64,000 nt of DNA from Cryomorphaceae bacterium (lineage in GTDB: Bacteria > Bacteroidota > Bacteroidia > Flavobacteriales > ECT2AJA-044): the NCBI GenBank assembly GCA_017798125.1, contig CP059070.1, forward strand, positions 248,001-312,000. Direction: 5' to 3'. Positions 28,319 through 38,464 of the stretch are shown here, piece after piece. The notes beneath the pieces were generated by a model, which saw only the letters and a list, made by a program, of their open reading frames with translations, did not search any database and was not told the origin of the DNA. Numbering within the stretch: the stretch's first letter is position 1; the number at the start of each line of letters is the position of its first letter. The position numbers and the translations under genes were made by a program.

Positions 28319-29420
28319 GGTGAATTAGGTTTTTTATTTCTTCTACAATGTCTTTGGTCGCATTTGGCTTCGCGAGTTTGACAATATTCTCACTCAAGCG
28401 ACGCTGTAATTTTTGATCGTTCAAGACCTCCCCCAAGGTCCATCCGGTCAGAGATCCGTCGGTCCAAGAATGCTCTTCGACCATCATGGCCGCGTTCTTC
28501 TCTACCAATGCCAGTGCATTCTTCTTCTGGTGATCCTCTGCCACATTTGGAGAAGGAATTAGAAGAACGGGCTTCCCGACTAGAGCGAGCTCAGACAGCG
28601 TTCCTGCCCCAGCCCGACTAACAATGAAATCCGCTGCCGCAAAGGCCAAATCCATGCGCTCCAAAAACGGGTGAACCTGAACATTGTCAAATTCCTTGGC
28701 CGCTCTGCGGCATTGATCTTCATACAGCTTGCCGCATTGCCAGATCAGCTGACCTTGAACAGCGGAAAGTTCGACCAGGCGTTGAGTCAGGTGCTCGTTT
28801 ATGGCTCTCGCCCCTAGACTTCCCCCAATGACCAGCAGCGTTTTCATACCCGGCTGGAGGCCAAAGTATTCGACGGCCTCCTGCTTTTTATCGCTTACAT
28901 CAAAGAGGTCCACCCGAACTGGATTCCCGGTGAAGACGATCTTTTCTTTTGGGAAGTACTTTTCGAGTCCTTCATAGGCCACACAGATCTTGTCTACGGA
29001 TTTCGCCAGCAGTTTATTGGTAATCCCTGGGTACGAGTTCTGCTCTTGAATCAAGGTCGGTACGCCTGCTTTTTGCGCTGCCCACAGCGTCGGACCGCTC
29101 GCATATCCTCCCGTACCGATGGCTACATCCGGCTTAAAGTCCTTGACAATCTTACGCGCCTTAATCATGCTGTCGACCAGCTTGAAAGGAAAGGCGAGAT
29201 TGCGTCGACTCAACGATCGCTGAAATCCCGCTATGTTCAGGCCAATAATTTCGTAACCGGCTTTGGGTACCCGGTCCATCTCCATGCGATCGCGCGCCCC
29301 GACAAAAAGAAAATGTGCGTCTGGATATTGCGCGCGCAGTTCATTGGCAATACTCAGGGCTGGATAGATATGCCCGCCGGTGCCACCACCACTAATCAGT
29401 ATGCGGGGAGCCTTAGCCAT
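28308..29420 (-). CDS. murG: Undecaprenyl-PP-MurNAc-pentapeptide GlcNAc transferase
   Basis: A 370-residue GT-B glycosyltransferase that turns lipid I into lipid II at the inner face of the membrane. The first glycine-rich loop is ISGGGTGGHIYPALSIA, the second GTGGYASGP, the third VIGGSLGARAINEH; the donor site contains VSRAGAGTLSELALVGKP and the lipid-facing FLERMDLAFAAAD. Full length. Overlaps ftsW by 8 bases. Confidence 0.97.
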   Translation of the reverse strand: MAKAPRILISGGGTGGHIYPALSIANELRAQYPDAHFLFVGARDRMEMDRVPKAGYEIIGLNIAGFQRSLSRRNLAFPFKLVDSMIKARKIVKDFKPDVAIGTGGYASGPTLWAAQKAGVPTLIQEQNSYPGITNKLLAKSVDKICVAYEGLEKYFPKEKIVFTGNPVRVDLFDVSDKKQEAVEYFGLQPGMKTLLVIGGSLGARAINEHLTQRLVELSAVQGQLIWQCGKLYEDQCRRAAKEFDNVQVHPFLERMDLAFAAADFIVSRAGAGTLSELALVGKPVLLIPSPNVAEDHQKKNALALVEKNAAMMVEEHSWTDGSLTGWTLGEVLNDQKLQRRLSENIVKLAKPNATKDIVEEIKNLIHRGS

Positions 29421-30594
29421 GAGCGAGCTCTATTTCGGGTTCTACATGGACGGTCTCCACCTTCGTTTCCAGATTACGGCTAACACCGAGAATAACGCCT
29501 AAAGCCACACTGGTCATCCAAATGGAGGATCCACCGGAACTCAAAAGTGGCAGAGTCTGACCTGTCACGGGGAGCAAGTTCACTGCTACTCCCATGTTGA
29601 TGAAGGCTTGAAAAACAATGGCCATTCCGAATCCCACCGCCAAGAGCGCCTGAAATAAATCCACGGCCTTGGTAGCGATGATCATGATTCGAATCAAGAT
29701 GAGCAGGTAGATCAAGATGATTCCCAGTCCTCCAAAGAGGCCAAATTCTTCGACAATAATGGCGTAGATAAAGTCACTGCTCGATTGCGGCAAAAAGTTC
29801 TTCTGAATGCTCTTCCCAGGCCCCTTGCCCACCAGACCTCCAGAGGCTATGGCCATCTTGGCCTTGGTGACTTGATAATTGGCCTCTTCATTACCCGAGC
29901 TGTAGTTTTCAATTCGAGCCTTCCACGTATCCACGCGGTTGCTGATGTTTGGGAATGCAATCACCACGAGGATAAACAAGGCCAAACCAGCCACCCCCAT
30001 TCCAATGAGGTAAGCCATATGCTTTAAGGGATATTTACCGACGAACATGAGTCCGAGACACAGTGTAAAAATCAATGCTGTAGTGGAGAAGTTTGCCGGC
30101 AGAATTAAAGCACATACGGCACCTATGGGGACCACTAGCCCTAAGAAGGTCTTTTTGAAGTCCCCTAGGGTCTCTTGATTCTGGGTCAAGTATCGAGCGA
30201 CGAACAAGAGCAAGGCAAACTTGGCCAATTCCGAGGTCTGAAAAGAAACCCCGATAAACGGCACGCGAATCCAACGACTGGCATTGGCATCGCCAATAGT
30301 CGTCCCAATCGCAAGTGTGATCATCAACAAGACGATGACAACAGGCAGCAGGATCATGGGTAGATTTCGGTAGTACTTGGGATTAACCTTATGAACCGAG
30401 TACATGAGGACAAAACCAAAACCCAAATGAATCGCATGCTTGATCAGAAAGCGCACGGTGTTGCCGCCGGAGTAGCTGTAGGCCAGGTTACTGCTTGCGC
30501 TGTAGACGGGCAAAAAGCTAAAGAGCCCGAGCAATAGAAGCAGGAACCACAAGGCCCGATCGCCTTCGAGATATGTCATCCAACGACGAATCAC
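29413..30594 (-). CDS. ftsW: Septal peptidoglycan polymerase FtsW
   Basis: A 393-residue inner-membrane SEDS glycosyltransferase that works with FtsI at the septum. About ten hydrophobic segments; SEDS markers include RWIRVPFIGVSFQTSELAKFA, the large extracellular loop with YQVTKAKMAIASGGLVGKGPGKS, FIYAIIVEEFGLFGG and LPVTGQTLPLLSSGGSS. The position between murD and murG marks it as FtsW rather than RodA. Overlaps 4 bases with murD. Confidence 0.95.
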   Translation of the reverse strand: MIRRWMTYLEGDRALWFLLLLLGLFSFLPVYSASSNLAYSYSGGNTVRFLIKHAIHLGFGFVLMYSVHKVNPKYYRNLPMILLPVVIVLLMITLAIGTTIGDANASRWIRVPFIGVSFQTSELAKFALLLFVARYLTQNQETLGDFKKTFLGLVVPIGAVCALILPANFSTTALIFTLCLGLMFVGKYPLKHMAYLIGMGVAGLALFILVVIAFPNISNRVDTWKARIENYSSGNEEANYQVTKAKMAIASGGLVGKGPGKSIQKNFLPQSSSDFIYAIIVEEFGLFGGLGIILIYLLILIRIMIIATKAVDLFQALLAVGFGMAIVFQAFINMGVAVNLLPVTGQTLPLLSSGGSSIWMTSVALGVILGVSRNLETKVETVHVEPEIELAHG

Positions 30595-31931
30595 AACTTG
30601 CGCACTTCCTCTTTAAATTGACGACCGCGGTCTTCGTAATTCTCGAACAAATCAAAGCTGGCACAAGCTGGAGACAAAAGCACGGTTTGTCCTTTTTGCG
30701 CAACTCCGTAAGCGGCTTTAACGGCTTCAGCCATCGATCCCGCTTCAATCATTTGATCAACGGACTCCCCAAAGGCTGAAATGATTTTCCCATTGTCCGT
30801 TCCAAGGCAAATGATGGCTGCGACCTTCTCTTCAGCCAAAGCTTTGAGCTGCTCGTAGTCGTTTCCTTTGTCCACACCACCGACGATCCATACGACCGGC
30901 GTATTCATGCTTTCCAAGGCATACCAGGTGCTGTTCACATTCGTGGCTTTGGAGTCGTTAACGTACTCCACTCCGTGAACCTGAAGTACAGGCTCTAAAC
31001 GATGCTCCACTTCTTGAAAGTCACTCAGACTTTCGCGGATGGTTTCTTTGCGCACGCCCAAGAGTTTGGCAGCCATACCTGCGGCCAATGAGTTATAGGC
31101 GTTGTGCTTGCCCGAAAGGGCGAGGTCATGAATCGACATAGATAGAGGTTCATTATTAAGGTTAATCACAAGGTCTTCCCCGTCGAGGTAGGCCTCGACA
31201 TCTCCTTTCTTAGGAGGGTGTATACTGAAAGCCCTCTTTTGCGCCTTGATGCGGCGGCGTGTCAGCAGATTCTCGATGATCGGATCATCTGCATTGTAGA
31301 GGAAGTGGTCACCTTCGCTTTGGTGCTCGCCAATTTTAAACTTGGCCGCCGCGTAGGTGTAGATATCGTTGTTGTAGCGATCGAGGTGATCCGCTGTAAT
31401 ATTGAGGATCACGGACACATCAGGTCTAAAGCTGGTGATTTCATCCAGCTGGAAGGAACTGATCTCCAAGACGTAGTGGTCGTAATTCTCTTCGGCTACT
31501 TGGGCTGCAAAACTGTGCCCTACATTGCCCGCCAATCCCACGTGGTAGCCCGCGCGTTTGAGGATGTGATGCGTGAGAAGAGTGGTTGTCGTTTTTCCGT
31601 TCGTACCGGTAATTCCAACGATTTTGGCATCGGTATATCGAGAAGCGAACTCTATCTCGCTGATGAGCTCAATATCTTGTTCGAGAATAGCCTGAACGAC
31701 AGGGACACGGTTGGCGATACCTGGACTTTTCACGACTACATCCGCATCCAGGATTCGCGAAAAAGTATGGGTGCCCATTTCAAAGGCGAGCTGATGTTCT
31801 TCCAAAGTCCGGCGGTACGGATCCGCAATTTGGCCGTAGTCGGAAACGAAGACGTCATAACCTTGGGCACGTCCCAATAGGGCCGCCCCAACGCCACTTT
31901 CGCCTGCCCCTAAAACGACCAACTTTTTCAT
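30591..31931 (-). CDS. murD: UDP-N-acetylmuramoylalanine--D-glutamate ligase
   Basis: A 446-residue Mur ligase adding D-Glu. I chose ATG 31931 because [20 protein letters not shown] then starts at the usual Rossmann strand and overlaps the mraY stop (ATGA); an upstream TTG-type start at 31985 would add 18 unrelated residues inside mraY. The ATP loop is [15 protein letters not shown], with [10 protein letters not shown] and [16 protein letters not shown]. The end motif is [22 protein letters not shown]. Confidence 0.96.
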   Translation of the reverse strand: MKKLVVLGAGESGVGAALLGRAQGYDVFVSDYGQIADPYRRTLEEHQLAFEMGTHTFSRILDADVVVKSPGIANRVPVVQAILEQDIELISEIEFASRYTDAKIVGITGTNGKTTTTLLTHHILKRAGYHVGLAGNVGHSFAAQVAEENYDHYVLEISSFQLDEITSFRPDVSVILNITADHLDRYNNDIYTYAAAKFKIGEHQSEGDHFLYNADDPIIENLLTRRRIKAQKRAFSIHPPKKGDVEAYLDGEDLVINLNNEPLSMSIHDLALSGKHNAYNSLAAGMAAKLLGVRKETIRESLSDFQEVEHRLEPVLQVHGVEYVNDSKATNVNSTWYALESMNTPVVWIVGGVDKGNDYEQLKALAEEKVAAIICLGTDNGKIISAFGESVDQMIEAGSMAEAVKAAYGVAQKGQTVLLSPACASFDLFENYEDRGRQFKEEVRKL

Positions 31932-33157
31932 CGGAGCTTGAGGGTTACGAAGGTGAGTACAGCGAGCATGATTCCGACAATCCAAAACCGCGTGACGATT
32001 TTGGCCTCGTGGAAACCACCCTTTTGGTAATGATGGTGTAAGGGAGACATGCGGAAGATGCGCCGACCCTCACCGAATTTTTTCTTGGTGTACTTGAAAT
32101 AGCTCACCTGCATGATGACCGATAGATTCTCCGCCAGAAAAATCCCACACACGATCGGAATCAAGAGCTCTTTGCGAATGGCAATGGCAAACACGGCGAT
32201 GATCCCACCGATGCTCAAAGACCCCGTGTCGCCCATAAAAACCTGAGCGGGATAAGCATTGTACCACAGGAAGCCAACGCAGGCTCCCACAAAGGCCGCT
32301 ATGAAAATCACAAGCTCCCCGGAATCGGGTATGTACATGATGTTCAGGTAGTCTGCGAAGAAGATGTTACCGCTGACATAGGCGAAGATTCCCAGGGTGA
32401 CCCCAATGATCGCCGAAGTTCCTGTAGCCAGCCCGTCGATACCATCGGTGAGGTTTGCACCATTGCTGACCGCCGTAATGATGAAAATGACGATGGGAAT
32501 GAAGATCAGCCAAGCCCAATCCTTCAGATCCTTATTGATCCAAGTGACGGCCTTGCTGTAGTCCAACTCATTGTTCTTGAAGAACGGAATGGTGGTCTTC
32601 ATGGACTTCTCCGCCTCTCCAAAGACAGGTAAATCGCGTTCTGAGCTGATTTCCGTTTGTGCCGGAGTGGTAGACTTTTGCTTAATGGTCACATCAGGAT
32701 GGAAATACAGAATGCTTCCGACAATCAGCCCGAGTCCCACTTGACCCATCACCTTGAACTTACCGCGTAAGCCCTCTTTGTTTTTCTTAAAGACTTTGAT
32801 GTAATCGTCAATGAACCCGATAATCCCCATCCACACGGTGGTGATGAGCAGCAGAATGACGTAGATGTTATCCAACTTGGCTACCAAGAGCGTTGGGATC
32901 AGAATCGCCGACAGAATGATCAGTCCACCCATGGTCGGGGTTCCCGCCTTCTCTGCTTGTCCTTCTAGACCCAGGTCACGTATGGTTTCTCCGACCTGCT
33001 TCCGTTGGATGAACCGGATGATGCTCTTTCCAAAGACCAAGGAAATCAGCAAGGACAAAATCACCGCCAAGGCTGCGCGGAAGGTGATGTATTGGAATAC
33101 TCCGGCTCCCGGGAAGTCATACTGTTGGTCCAAAAATGTGAACAGGTAGTAGAGCAT
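31928..33157 (-). CDS. mraY: Phospho-MurNAc-pentapeptide transferase
   Basis: A 409-residue inner-membrane enzyme with ten predicted helices that makes lipid I from undecaprenyl phosphate. Catalytic-site patterns: [13 protein letters not shown], the double Asp in [21 protein letters not shown] and [11 protein letters not shown], and the HHHY at [12 protein letters not shown]. It is about 50 residues longer than E. coli MraY because of a loop near 150-200 ([16 protein letters not shown]), a feature of Bacteroidota. Shares one base with murE. Confidence 0.97.
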   Translation of the reverse strand: MLYYLFTFLDQQYDFPGAGVFQYITFRAALAVILSLLISLVFGKSIIRFIQRKQVGETIRDLGLEGQAEKAGTPTMGGLIILSAILIPTLLVAKLDNIYVILLLITTVWMGIIGFIDDYIKVFKKNKEGLRGKFKVMGQVGLGLIVGSILYFHPDVTIKQKSTTPAQTEISSERDLPVFGEAEKSMKTTIPFFKNNELDYSKAVTWINKDLKDWAWLIFIPIVIFIITAVSNGANLTDGIDGLATGTSAIIGVTLGIFAYVSGNIFFADYLNIMYIPDSGELVIFIAAFVGACVGFLWYNAYPAQVFMGDTGSLSIGGIIAVFAIAIRKELLIPIVCGIFLAENLSVIMQVSYFKYTKKKFGEGRRIFRMSPLHHHYQKGGFHEAKIVTRFWIVGIMLAVLTFVTLKLR

Positions 33158-34617
33158 CAGGCTTGAGGTTTTAAGGTTTCGTTCAAAATCTCGAGGTCGT
33201 CGAAGGGATGCTTCACCCCTTGTATTTCTTGGTATTTCTCATGGCCTTTTCCGGCCACAAGGATGATGTCCCCGGCCTGCGCCAGGCTACAAGCTGTTCT
33301 GATCGCCTCACGGCGCGATGTGATCGCCAGCGTTTTACGTGTCGTCGTAGGGTCTAATCCAGCCTTCATATCCTTTAAGATCTCCTCTGGATCTTCACTC
33401 CGAGGATTGTCGCTGGTCAGAACCACTCGATCGCTAAAGCGGGCCGCAATCTTGGCCATCTCTGGACGCTTGGTCTTGTCTCGATCCCCGCCGGCACCGA
33501 CGACCGTAATGACTTGCTCATTTCCCCCTCTGATTTGCGCAATGGTCTCCAGGACGTTCTTCAACGCATCGGGCGTATGCGCGTAATCCACTATTCCGGT
33601 AATGCCTTCAGGTGTTCTCAGGTACTGGAATCTGCCGGGAGCCGTGCTCAATGTGGACAGCGTGGTCAGGGCTGAAATTTGATCGATGCCCAAGAGGTCA
33701 CTCACCCCGTAAACTGCCGCCAAATTGTAGGCATTGAACTTGCCGATGAGCTTGGTGTAGAGCTCGTGCTCGTTCATCTTCAAAACGAGTCCGCTGAAGG
33801 TGTTTTCCAAGACGCGCACCTTGTAATCAGCCTCCCCTTTGAGTCCAAAGCGGTAGGTCTTAGCACGCGTGTTCATCACCATGGTTTCGCCGTGCTTATC
33901 GTCCCGATTCACCAAGGCGTAGGCTTTAGGGGTCAGATCGTCAAAGAGCTTTTTCTTGGCCTTGATGTACTCGTTGAAATCACCGTGGTAGTCGAGGTGA
34001 TCGTGGGTGATGTTCGTGAAGACAGCAATATCCAGGTCCAAACCAGCCATACGTTCCTGGTGGATGGCATGTGAACTGGCCTCCATAAAGCAGTACTTAA
34101 TACCCTTCTCGACCATCAAGGCCATGGTCTTGTTGATGGCAATCGCATCTGGGGTCGTGTGCGTTGCTTCGAGCACCTCATTGTCAATGCGAACATCGAC
34201 CGTACTCAAAAGTCCCGTTTTATGACCCATACCCTTCATGAGGCGATACAGCATGGTGACCACCGAAGTCTTACCATTGGTTCCCGTAACGGCGATCAGC
34301 TTGAGTTTCTCGCTGGGGTGATCGTAGAAGGCCGAAGAGATCACTCCGAGTGCGAAGGCACTGCTGCGCACGACGACGTAGGTGACGCGCTGGTCAATGA
34401 CTTCGGGCAGCGTTTCACAGACTATGGCGAGCGCACCCGATTCAATGGCTGAATCGATGAAATGATGTCCGTCCACCTGAGTACCGGGAACAGCGACAAA
34501 AACACAGTCCTTGGTCACCTTCCGAGAGTCGAATTGCACTTCGGTAATGGCGATGTTCGTGTTGCCCACGACTTCTTCGATGCCCGCTTTGTAGAGGATG
34601 TCCTTCAACAATTTCAT
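33157..34617 (-). CDS. murE: UDP-MurNAc-tripeptide synthetase, DAP-adding type
   Basis: A 486-residue Mur ligase that adds the third amino acid. The ATP loop is [15 protein letters not shown], with [12 protein letters not shown] and the carbamylated-Lys region AKKKLFDDL. The substrate motif is [12 protein letters not shown] selects meso-diaminopimelate rather than lysine, so the cell wall is DAP-type. Overlaps ftsI by 4 bases. Confidence 0.97.
   Translation of the reverse strand: MKLLKDILYKAGIEEVVGNTNIAITEVQFDSRKVTKDCVFVAVPGTQVDGHHFIDSAIESGALAIVCETLPEVIDQRVTYVVVRSSAFALGVISSAFYDHPSEKLKLIAVTGTNGKTSVVTMLYRLMKGMGHKTGLLSTVDVRIDNEVLEATHTTPDAIAINKTMALMVEKGIKYCFMEASSHAIHQERMAGLDLDIAVFTNITHDHLDYHGDFNEYIKAKKKLFDDLTPKAYALVNRDDKHGETMVMNTRAKTYRFGLKGEADYKVRVLENTFSGLVLKMNEHELYTKLIGKFNAYNLAAVYGVSDLLGIDQISALTTLSTLSTAPGRFQYLRTPEGITGIVDYAHTPDALKNVLETIAQIRGGNEQVITVVGAGGDRDKTKRPEMAKIAARFSDRVVLTSDNPRSEDPEEILKDMKAGLDPTTTRKTLAITSRREAIRTACSLAQAGDIILVAGKGHEKYQEIQGVKHPFDDLEILNETLKPQA
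33303..33316 (-). repeat. Dispersed hairpin motif, copy 8
   Basis: On the minus strand ATC then GCGCC-GTGA-GGCGA: 4 bp stem, outer pair mismatched, inside murE. Confidence 0.4.
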
Positions 34618-36602
34618 AGACCCAATTCGAGTGTCAAGTGATCAATCAATTCCACGCGTTCGCCGGAGCGAATGCTCTGGCGCTTAACTTTTCCCTTTCC
34701 TTTTAAGGTGACGGCGATGCCGTGATTTTCGAGCCAGTAGACCGCGTCCATCGCATCCCATCCGCGCAGATCGGGCAGGGCGTCACCGGTGAGCGTGGCC
34801 AGATGGTCGGGTGGGGCTTGTTCGGCTGTAGCCATCGCGCCGTGAGGCGCTAAAGAATCCACCGGCAATTGAAGCGCCGGATCGTTGGTGTAAAGGCGAT
34901 GAGCGATTTCCGCAAAGACCGGAGCGGCGACGCGGTTTCCGTAGTAGCCCGTGCTGTTGTTTGGCTTGGCGACCACGACGATGCAGGAATAGCGCGGCGC
35001 ATCGGCGGGGAAATACCCAGCGAAGCTGGCTTGATATTCCGGATACTCGTCCTTCTTCCAGTAGTTGAGTTTGCAGGTTCCCGTTTTGCCGGCCATAGCG
35101 AAACGATCCGTGCGGATATTGGTCGCGGTACCGCGTTGAACCACCCCTTCCAACAAGGCTTGAACCTTATTCAGCGTATTCTCCGAGCAGATCATCGGAT
35201 GCACCACTTCCGGCTCAAAGCTTCGGATCATCTTTCCGTTTCTCTGTATGCCGGCCACCAAGTACGGCTGCATCATTTGCCCGTCATTGGCTACGGCGTT
35301 GTAGAAGTTTAGGACCTGAAGTGGAGTCATGGATACCGCATAGCCATGCGACATCCAAGGGAGGGTAATCCCACTCCAAGCGGCATCGCCTGGAGTGGGA
35401 ATCATTGGTTTGCCTTCACCCGGAATTTCAATACCGCACTGGTCGGCCAAGCCCATCTTGTACAGGCGGTCGACAAATTTGCTTGGCCGGTCTTCGTAAT
35501 GTTCGTTGATAACACGGGAAATCCCCACGTTGGAACTCACCTCAAAGGCACGTCCCAAACTGATGACTCCGTACCCGCCTTTTCGGGAATCGCGCACCGG
35601 AGTCCCGTAGAATTTGTACACCCCGCCGTTGGTATTGACTTGTTCAGAGGTATCGACCACCCCATCCTCCAAAGCAGCCATCAACGCGGGAAGTTTGAAT
35701 GTAGATCCGGGCTCTGTGCTCTCCCAAACAGCGTAGTTTCGCTTCTCGTAATATTTCCCGTCTTCGGTGCGGCCGAGGTTGACCATGGCCTTAATGGCAC
35801 CGGTCTCCACCTCCATCAAGACCGCGCAGCCGTGATCGGCCTCGTGGATTTCCAATCGACGAAGCAGAGCCTGATGGGCAATGTCTTGCATTTGTGGATC
35901 AATGGTGGTAACCAAGTCCGATCCATCCCGAGGCTCCACACGATTTCCGTCGTTGAGAGGCTTCCAGTGTCCCCCGGCAATTTTTTGGTTCAGTCGGCGT
36001 CCTTCGCGTCCGCTCAATTCATCGTTAAAGGCGCCTTCTAATCCAACCTTCAATCCTGCACGCTCATAGCCAATGGTGCGCTCCGCCATTTTCTTGAAGG
36101 GCATTTCACGCGTGTTGACCTGCTGAGCAATAAGACCTCCACGGTATTTTCCCGCCTTCAAAATGGGTGCTTGACGGAGTTGCTGATACTGGATAAAGTC
36201 CACGTCCTTCGCCAAGAAGAGGTAGCGGTTTCCAGCGTTTCGCGCTTGACGGAGGTAACGCTCGTATTCGGTCGTTGTCTTGTATCCGAGAATTCTGTTT
36301 AGGGAGCGCGCCAAACCCGAGACTTCCGATTGGAAGAGGTCTTCCGATACCGTCATCACATCCATTCGCACCTCATACTTGGGCATAGAGGTCGCCAGAA
36401 GCGAGCCGTCCGAAGCGTAGATGTTTCCGCGCGTCGCCTCTACCTCAATCTGCTTGACCACCGTTTCTTCCGCCTTCGCCATCAAGGCCTCGCCTTCCTG
36501 AACCTGAATCCAGATCAGCTTGCCAGAGACCGCCAAAGCAAAGACCAGCAGGAGGGCTCCTGCGAAGTACAAGCGTTTGAGTATGTCCGAACGTTCTTTC
36601 AT
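34614..36602 (-). CDS. ftsI: Septal penicillin-binding protein FtsI with PASTA domain
   Basis: A 662-residue class B penicillin-binding protein that cross-links septal peptidoglycan with FtsW. One membrane helix near the N-terminus (LYFAGALLLVFALAVSG, 10-26), a dimerisation domain (VEATRGNIYASDGSLLATS), then the transpeptidase with SxxK as STFK (EPGSTFKLPAL), SxN as SSN (EVSSNVGISR) and KTG as AGKTGTCKL. A C-terminal PASTA domain (LPDLRGWDAMDAVYWLENHG) is present, as in Bacteroidota and Gram-positive homologues but not in E. coli FtsI. Overlaps the FtsL-like gene by 4 bases. Confidence 0.95.
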   Translation of the reverse strand: MKERSDILKRLYFAGALLLVFALAVSGKLIWIQVQEGEALMAKAEETVVKQIEVEATRGNIYASDGSLLATSMPKYEVRMDVMTVSEDLFQSEVSGLARSLNRILGYKTTTEYERYLRQARNAGNRYLFLAKDVDFIQYQQLRQAPILKAGKYRGGLIAQQVNTREMPFKKMAERTIGYERAGLKVGLEGAFNDELSGREGRRLNQKIAGGHWKPLNDGNRVEPRDGSDLVTTIDPQMQDIAHQALLRRLEIHEADHGCAVLMEVETGAIKAMVNLGRTEDGKYYEKRNYAVWESTEPGSTFKLPALMAALEDGVVDTSEQVNTNGGVYKFYGTPVRDSRKGGYGVISLGRAFEVSSNVGISRVINEHYEDRPSKFVDRLYKMGLADQCGIEIPGEGKPMIPTPGDAAWSGITLPWMSHGYAVSMTPLQVLNFYNAVANDGQMMQPYLVAGIQRNGKMIRSFEPEVVHPMICSENTLNKVQALLEGVVQRGTATNIRTDRFAMAGKTGTCKLNYWKKDEYPEYQASFAGYFPADAPRYSCIVVVAKPNNSTGYYGNRVAAPVFAEIAHRLYTNDPALQLPVDSLAPHGAMATAEQAPPDHLATLTGDALPDLRGWDAMDAVYWLENHGIAVTLKGKGKVKRQSIRSGERVELIDHLTLELGL
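34837..34850 (+). repeat. Dispersed hairpin motif, copy 9
   Basis: ATC then GCGCC-GTGA-GGCGC, a perfect 5 bp stem in ftsI, in the low-complexity codons before the PASTA domain. Confidence 0.5.
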
Positions 36603-36937
36603 TCTTTTTCGGCGTAGATCACATAGGCGGACTCAGCACTTTGGCTCAACCCCTGTTCATTCACTTTCTCACTCACCACGGACAACTTGGTCGCGTTCAT
36701 GAGTTGGGAGCGCGTACTGACGTACTGCGACTTCAACTCTTTGAGCTCGGTCTGCAACTCGGCAATGCGAAAAACCTTGCGGTCTGCAGAATGCGCACTG
36801 TAGATGCTGATGAGCGCCAACAGTCCGAGGTAAAGCAGAAATGGCCAGTGAACTGCGTTGCGTTCATCGGCCAAGAAGCTTCCGCGGAGCCATTTCCCCA
36901 CGTTCCATTTTTGCTCTACGTTTTGCTCTTCAGTCAT
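36599..36937 (-). CDS. FtsL-like cell division protein
   Basis: A 112-residue bitopic membrane protein: short cytoplasmic start, one membrane helix (WPFLLYLGLLALISIYSA, about 29-46) and a periplasmic coiled coil (ELQTELKELKSQYVSTRSQL). Position between rsmH and ftsI is where ftsL sits in most bacteria, and the architecture fits; direct sequence similarity to E. coli FtsL is not evident. FtsL would join FtsQ and FtsB to activate FtsW-FtsI. Overlaps both neighbours by 4 bases. Confidence 0.85.
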   Translation of the reverse strand: MTEEQNVEQKWNVGKWLRGSFLADERNAVHWPFLLYLGLLALISIYSAHSADRKVFRIAELQTELKELKSQYVSTRSQLMNATKLSVVSEKVNEQGLSQSAESAYVIYAEKE

Positions 36938-37833
36938 ATCCGCTCAGCGACGCGCAATTTTGCGCTCCGGGCTCTGTTATTTCGTTCTACTTCTTCCTCT
37001 GTCGGCACTAGTGGCTTCCGGTTCATCACCTTGAACGGAACCAATCGGTTGCCGAAAAAATCGCGCTCCGCCTCACCGTCAAGCTTGCCTTCGCGCATAA
37101 AATTCTTCACCATGCGATCTTCCAGACTGTGGTAGCTGATCACTGCCAAGCGACCGCCCGTCTTCAGAATCTCCACACTTTGCAAGAGCATCTGCTCCAA
37201 TGCCCCCAGCTCGTCGTTTACCTCAATGCGCAGCGCCTGAAAGACCTGCGCATAGAACTTGTGCTCCTTCAACTTTGGAGCGAGAGGAGCTATCGTTTCC
37301 TTGAGTTGGTTGACGCGGTCAAAGGCCTGGCCCTCACGGGCCGATATAATCATCCGCGCCAATCGCATCGCAGGACGCACCTCTCCGTACCGACGGAAGA
37401 TGTGACAGAGCTGCTCTTCCTCGTATTCGTTGAGGATTTGTGCAGCCGTCGTTTGCGCCTGCTCGCTCATCCGCATGTCCAGAGGTCCATCTTCACGAAG
37501 ACTGAAGCCTCGGTCCGGAGTGTCGAACTGATGAAAACTCACGCCCAGGTCGGCCAAGATTCCATCCACCAGTTTGACACCGTGCATGCGCAGGAAATTC
37601 TTCATGTAGCGGAAGTCCTGAGGCACAAAGACCAATCGGTCGTGCTCGGGAACATTGCGCTTGGCGTCTTCGTCTTTGTCAAAGGCGTACAAAGTGCCTG
37701 TAGTCAGTTGGTCAAGGATCGCTTTCGAGTGGCCACCGCCGCCAAACGTGCAATCGACATACGTACCCTCAGGCTTGATCTTGAGTCCCCGGAGCGACTC
37801 TTTCAACAGCGCAGGTACGTGGTAATCACTCAT
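36934..37833 (-). CDS. rsmH: 16S rRNA (cytosine1402-N4)-methyltransferase
   Basis: A 299-residue SAM-dependent methyltransferase (formerly MraW). The SAM site contains VDCTFGGGGHSKAIL; GVKLVDGILADLGVSFHQFD and RGFSLREDGPLDMRMS are family blocks, and LAVISYHSLEDRMVKNFM closes the fold. ATG 37833 (MSDYHVPALLKE) is preferred, with an ATGAGTGA overlap with mraZ; a start at 37872 would add 13 unrelated residues within mraZ. Confidence 0.97.
   Translation of the reverse strand: MSDYHVPALLKESLRGLKIKPEGTYVDCTFGGGGHSKAILDQLTTGTLYAFDKDEDAKRNVPEHDRLVFVPQDFRYMKNFLRMHGVKLVDGILADLGVSFHQFDTPDRGFSLREDGPLDMRMSEQAQTTAAQILNEYEEEQLCHIFRRYGEVRPAMRLARMIISAREGQAFDRVNQLKETIAPLAPKLKEHKFYAQVFQALRIEVNDELGALEQMLLQSVEILKTGGRLAVISYHSLEDRMVKNFMREGKLDGEAERDFFGNRLVPFKVMNRKPLVPTEEEVERNNRARSAKLRVAERI
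37329..37342 (-). repeat. Dispersed hairpin motif, copy 10
   Basis: On the minus strand ATC then GGCCC-GTGA-GGGCC, a perfect 5 bp stem inside rsmH (codons Ser-Ala-Arg-Glu-Gly). Confidence 0.5.
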
Positions 37834-38293
37834 CGTCGCCCGGAGTTGGTCCGCCCATGACTTCTTCAGCAAGCGCTGCGAAGTCGAGGTCCGGATCGTT
37901 CAACACCGTTTCGTATTTGTCTTTGCCCCACACCTCGACCATGTTGATCGAGCTGGACAGCACCACTTCTTTTTCCAGTTCGGCGAAATTCATCAAGTCC
38001 TTGGGCACCAAGAGACGTCCACTGGCGTCCGGCTCTACAATCCGAACTCCTGCCGTGAAAAGGCGAATGAAGTCGTTGTTCTTCTTCACAAAGCGATTCA
38101 GCTTGTTCATCCGCTCCATCACCTTCTTCCACTCCGTCATCGGGTGAATCTCCAAGCACTGGTGAAAAACACTGCGCTTGATGACAAAGCCTTCGCCCCA
38201 AACCGGCAAAAGCTGCTTCTTCAAATCTGAAGGAAGCAGCATTCGACCCTTTGCGTCGAGCTTGCATTCATGTACGCCAATCAAGCTGATCAT
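37826..38293 (-). CDS. mraZ: Transcriptional regulator MraZ
   Basis: A 155-residue DNA-binding protein with two SpoVT/AbrB-type halves, first gene of the division and cell-wall cluster and known in other bacteria to control that cluster. First half: GVHECKLDAKGRMLLPSDLKKQL; second half: RIVEPDASGRLLVPKDLMNFA; both carry the D/E-x-x-GR motif. Four GTGG sites lie 40-90 bases upstream of its start, a likely operator. The ATG at 38293 gives the standard N-terminus. Confidence 0.96.
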   Translation of the reverse strand: MISLIGVHECKLDAKGRMLLPSDLKKQLLPVWGEGFVIKRSVFHQCLEIHPMTEWKKVMERMNKLNRFVKKNNDFIRLFTAGVRIVEPDASGRLLVPKDLMNFAELEKEVVLSSSINMVEVWGKDKYETVLNDPDLDFAALAEEVMGGPTPGDDE

Positions 38294-38315
38294 CAGTGTT
38301 TTCGCTTATTGAAGT

Positions 38316-38323
38316 CAAATATA
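38316..38323 (-). promoter_or_regulatory. -7 box of the mraZ (dcw) operon
   Basis: TATATTTG on the minus strand, 22 bases before the mraZ ATG. The usual -33 TTG is missing; the GTGG repeats occupy that place, as expected for a regulated promoter. Confidence 0.55.
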
Positions 38324-38335
38324 GAGCTAAATACT

Positions 38336-38380
38336 CCACTTTTTACCACTTCTTCCCACTTGTTGATAACTTTTAACCAC
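38336..38380 (-). promoter_or_regulatory. Probable MraZ operator: GTGG repeats at 10-base period
   Basis: On the minus strand GTGG occurs at 38359, 38349 and 38339 (GTGGGAAGAA, GTGGTAAAAA, GTGGAGTATT), exactly 10 bases apart, and a further GTGGTTAAAA begins at 38380, 21 bases upstream. MraZ proteins bind direct GTGG-type repeats with 10-base period in front of their own operon in E. coli and Mycoplasma. Confidence 0.7.
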
Positions 38381-38464
38381 AAATTGGGTCAAAAATTGCC
38401 CTGAACGCCTAAAAACACTGATGATGCAGAGGTGGGAGAGATAGGGGAAAAGCGTGGATAAATC

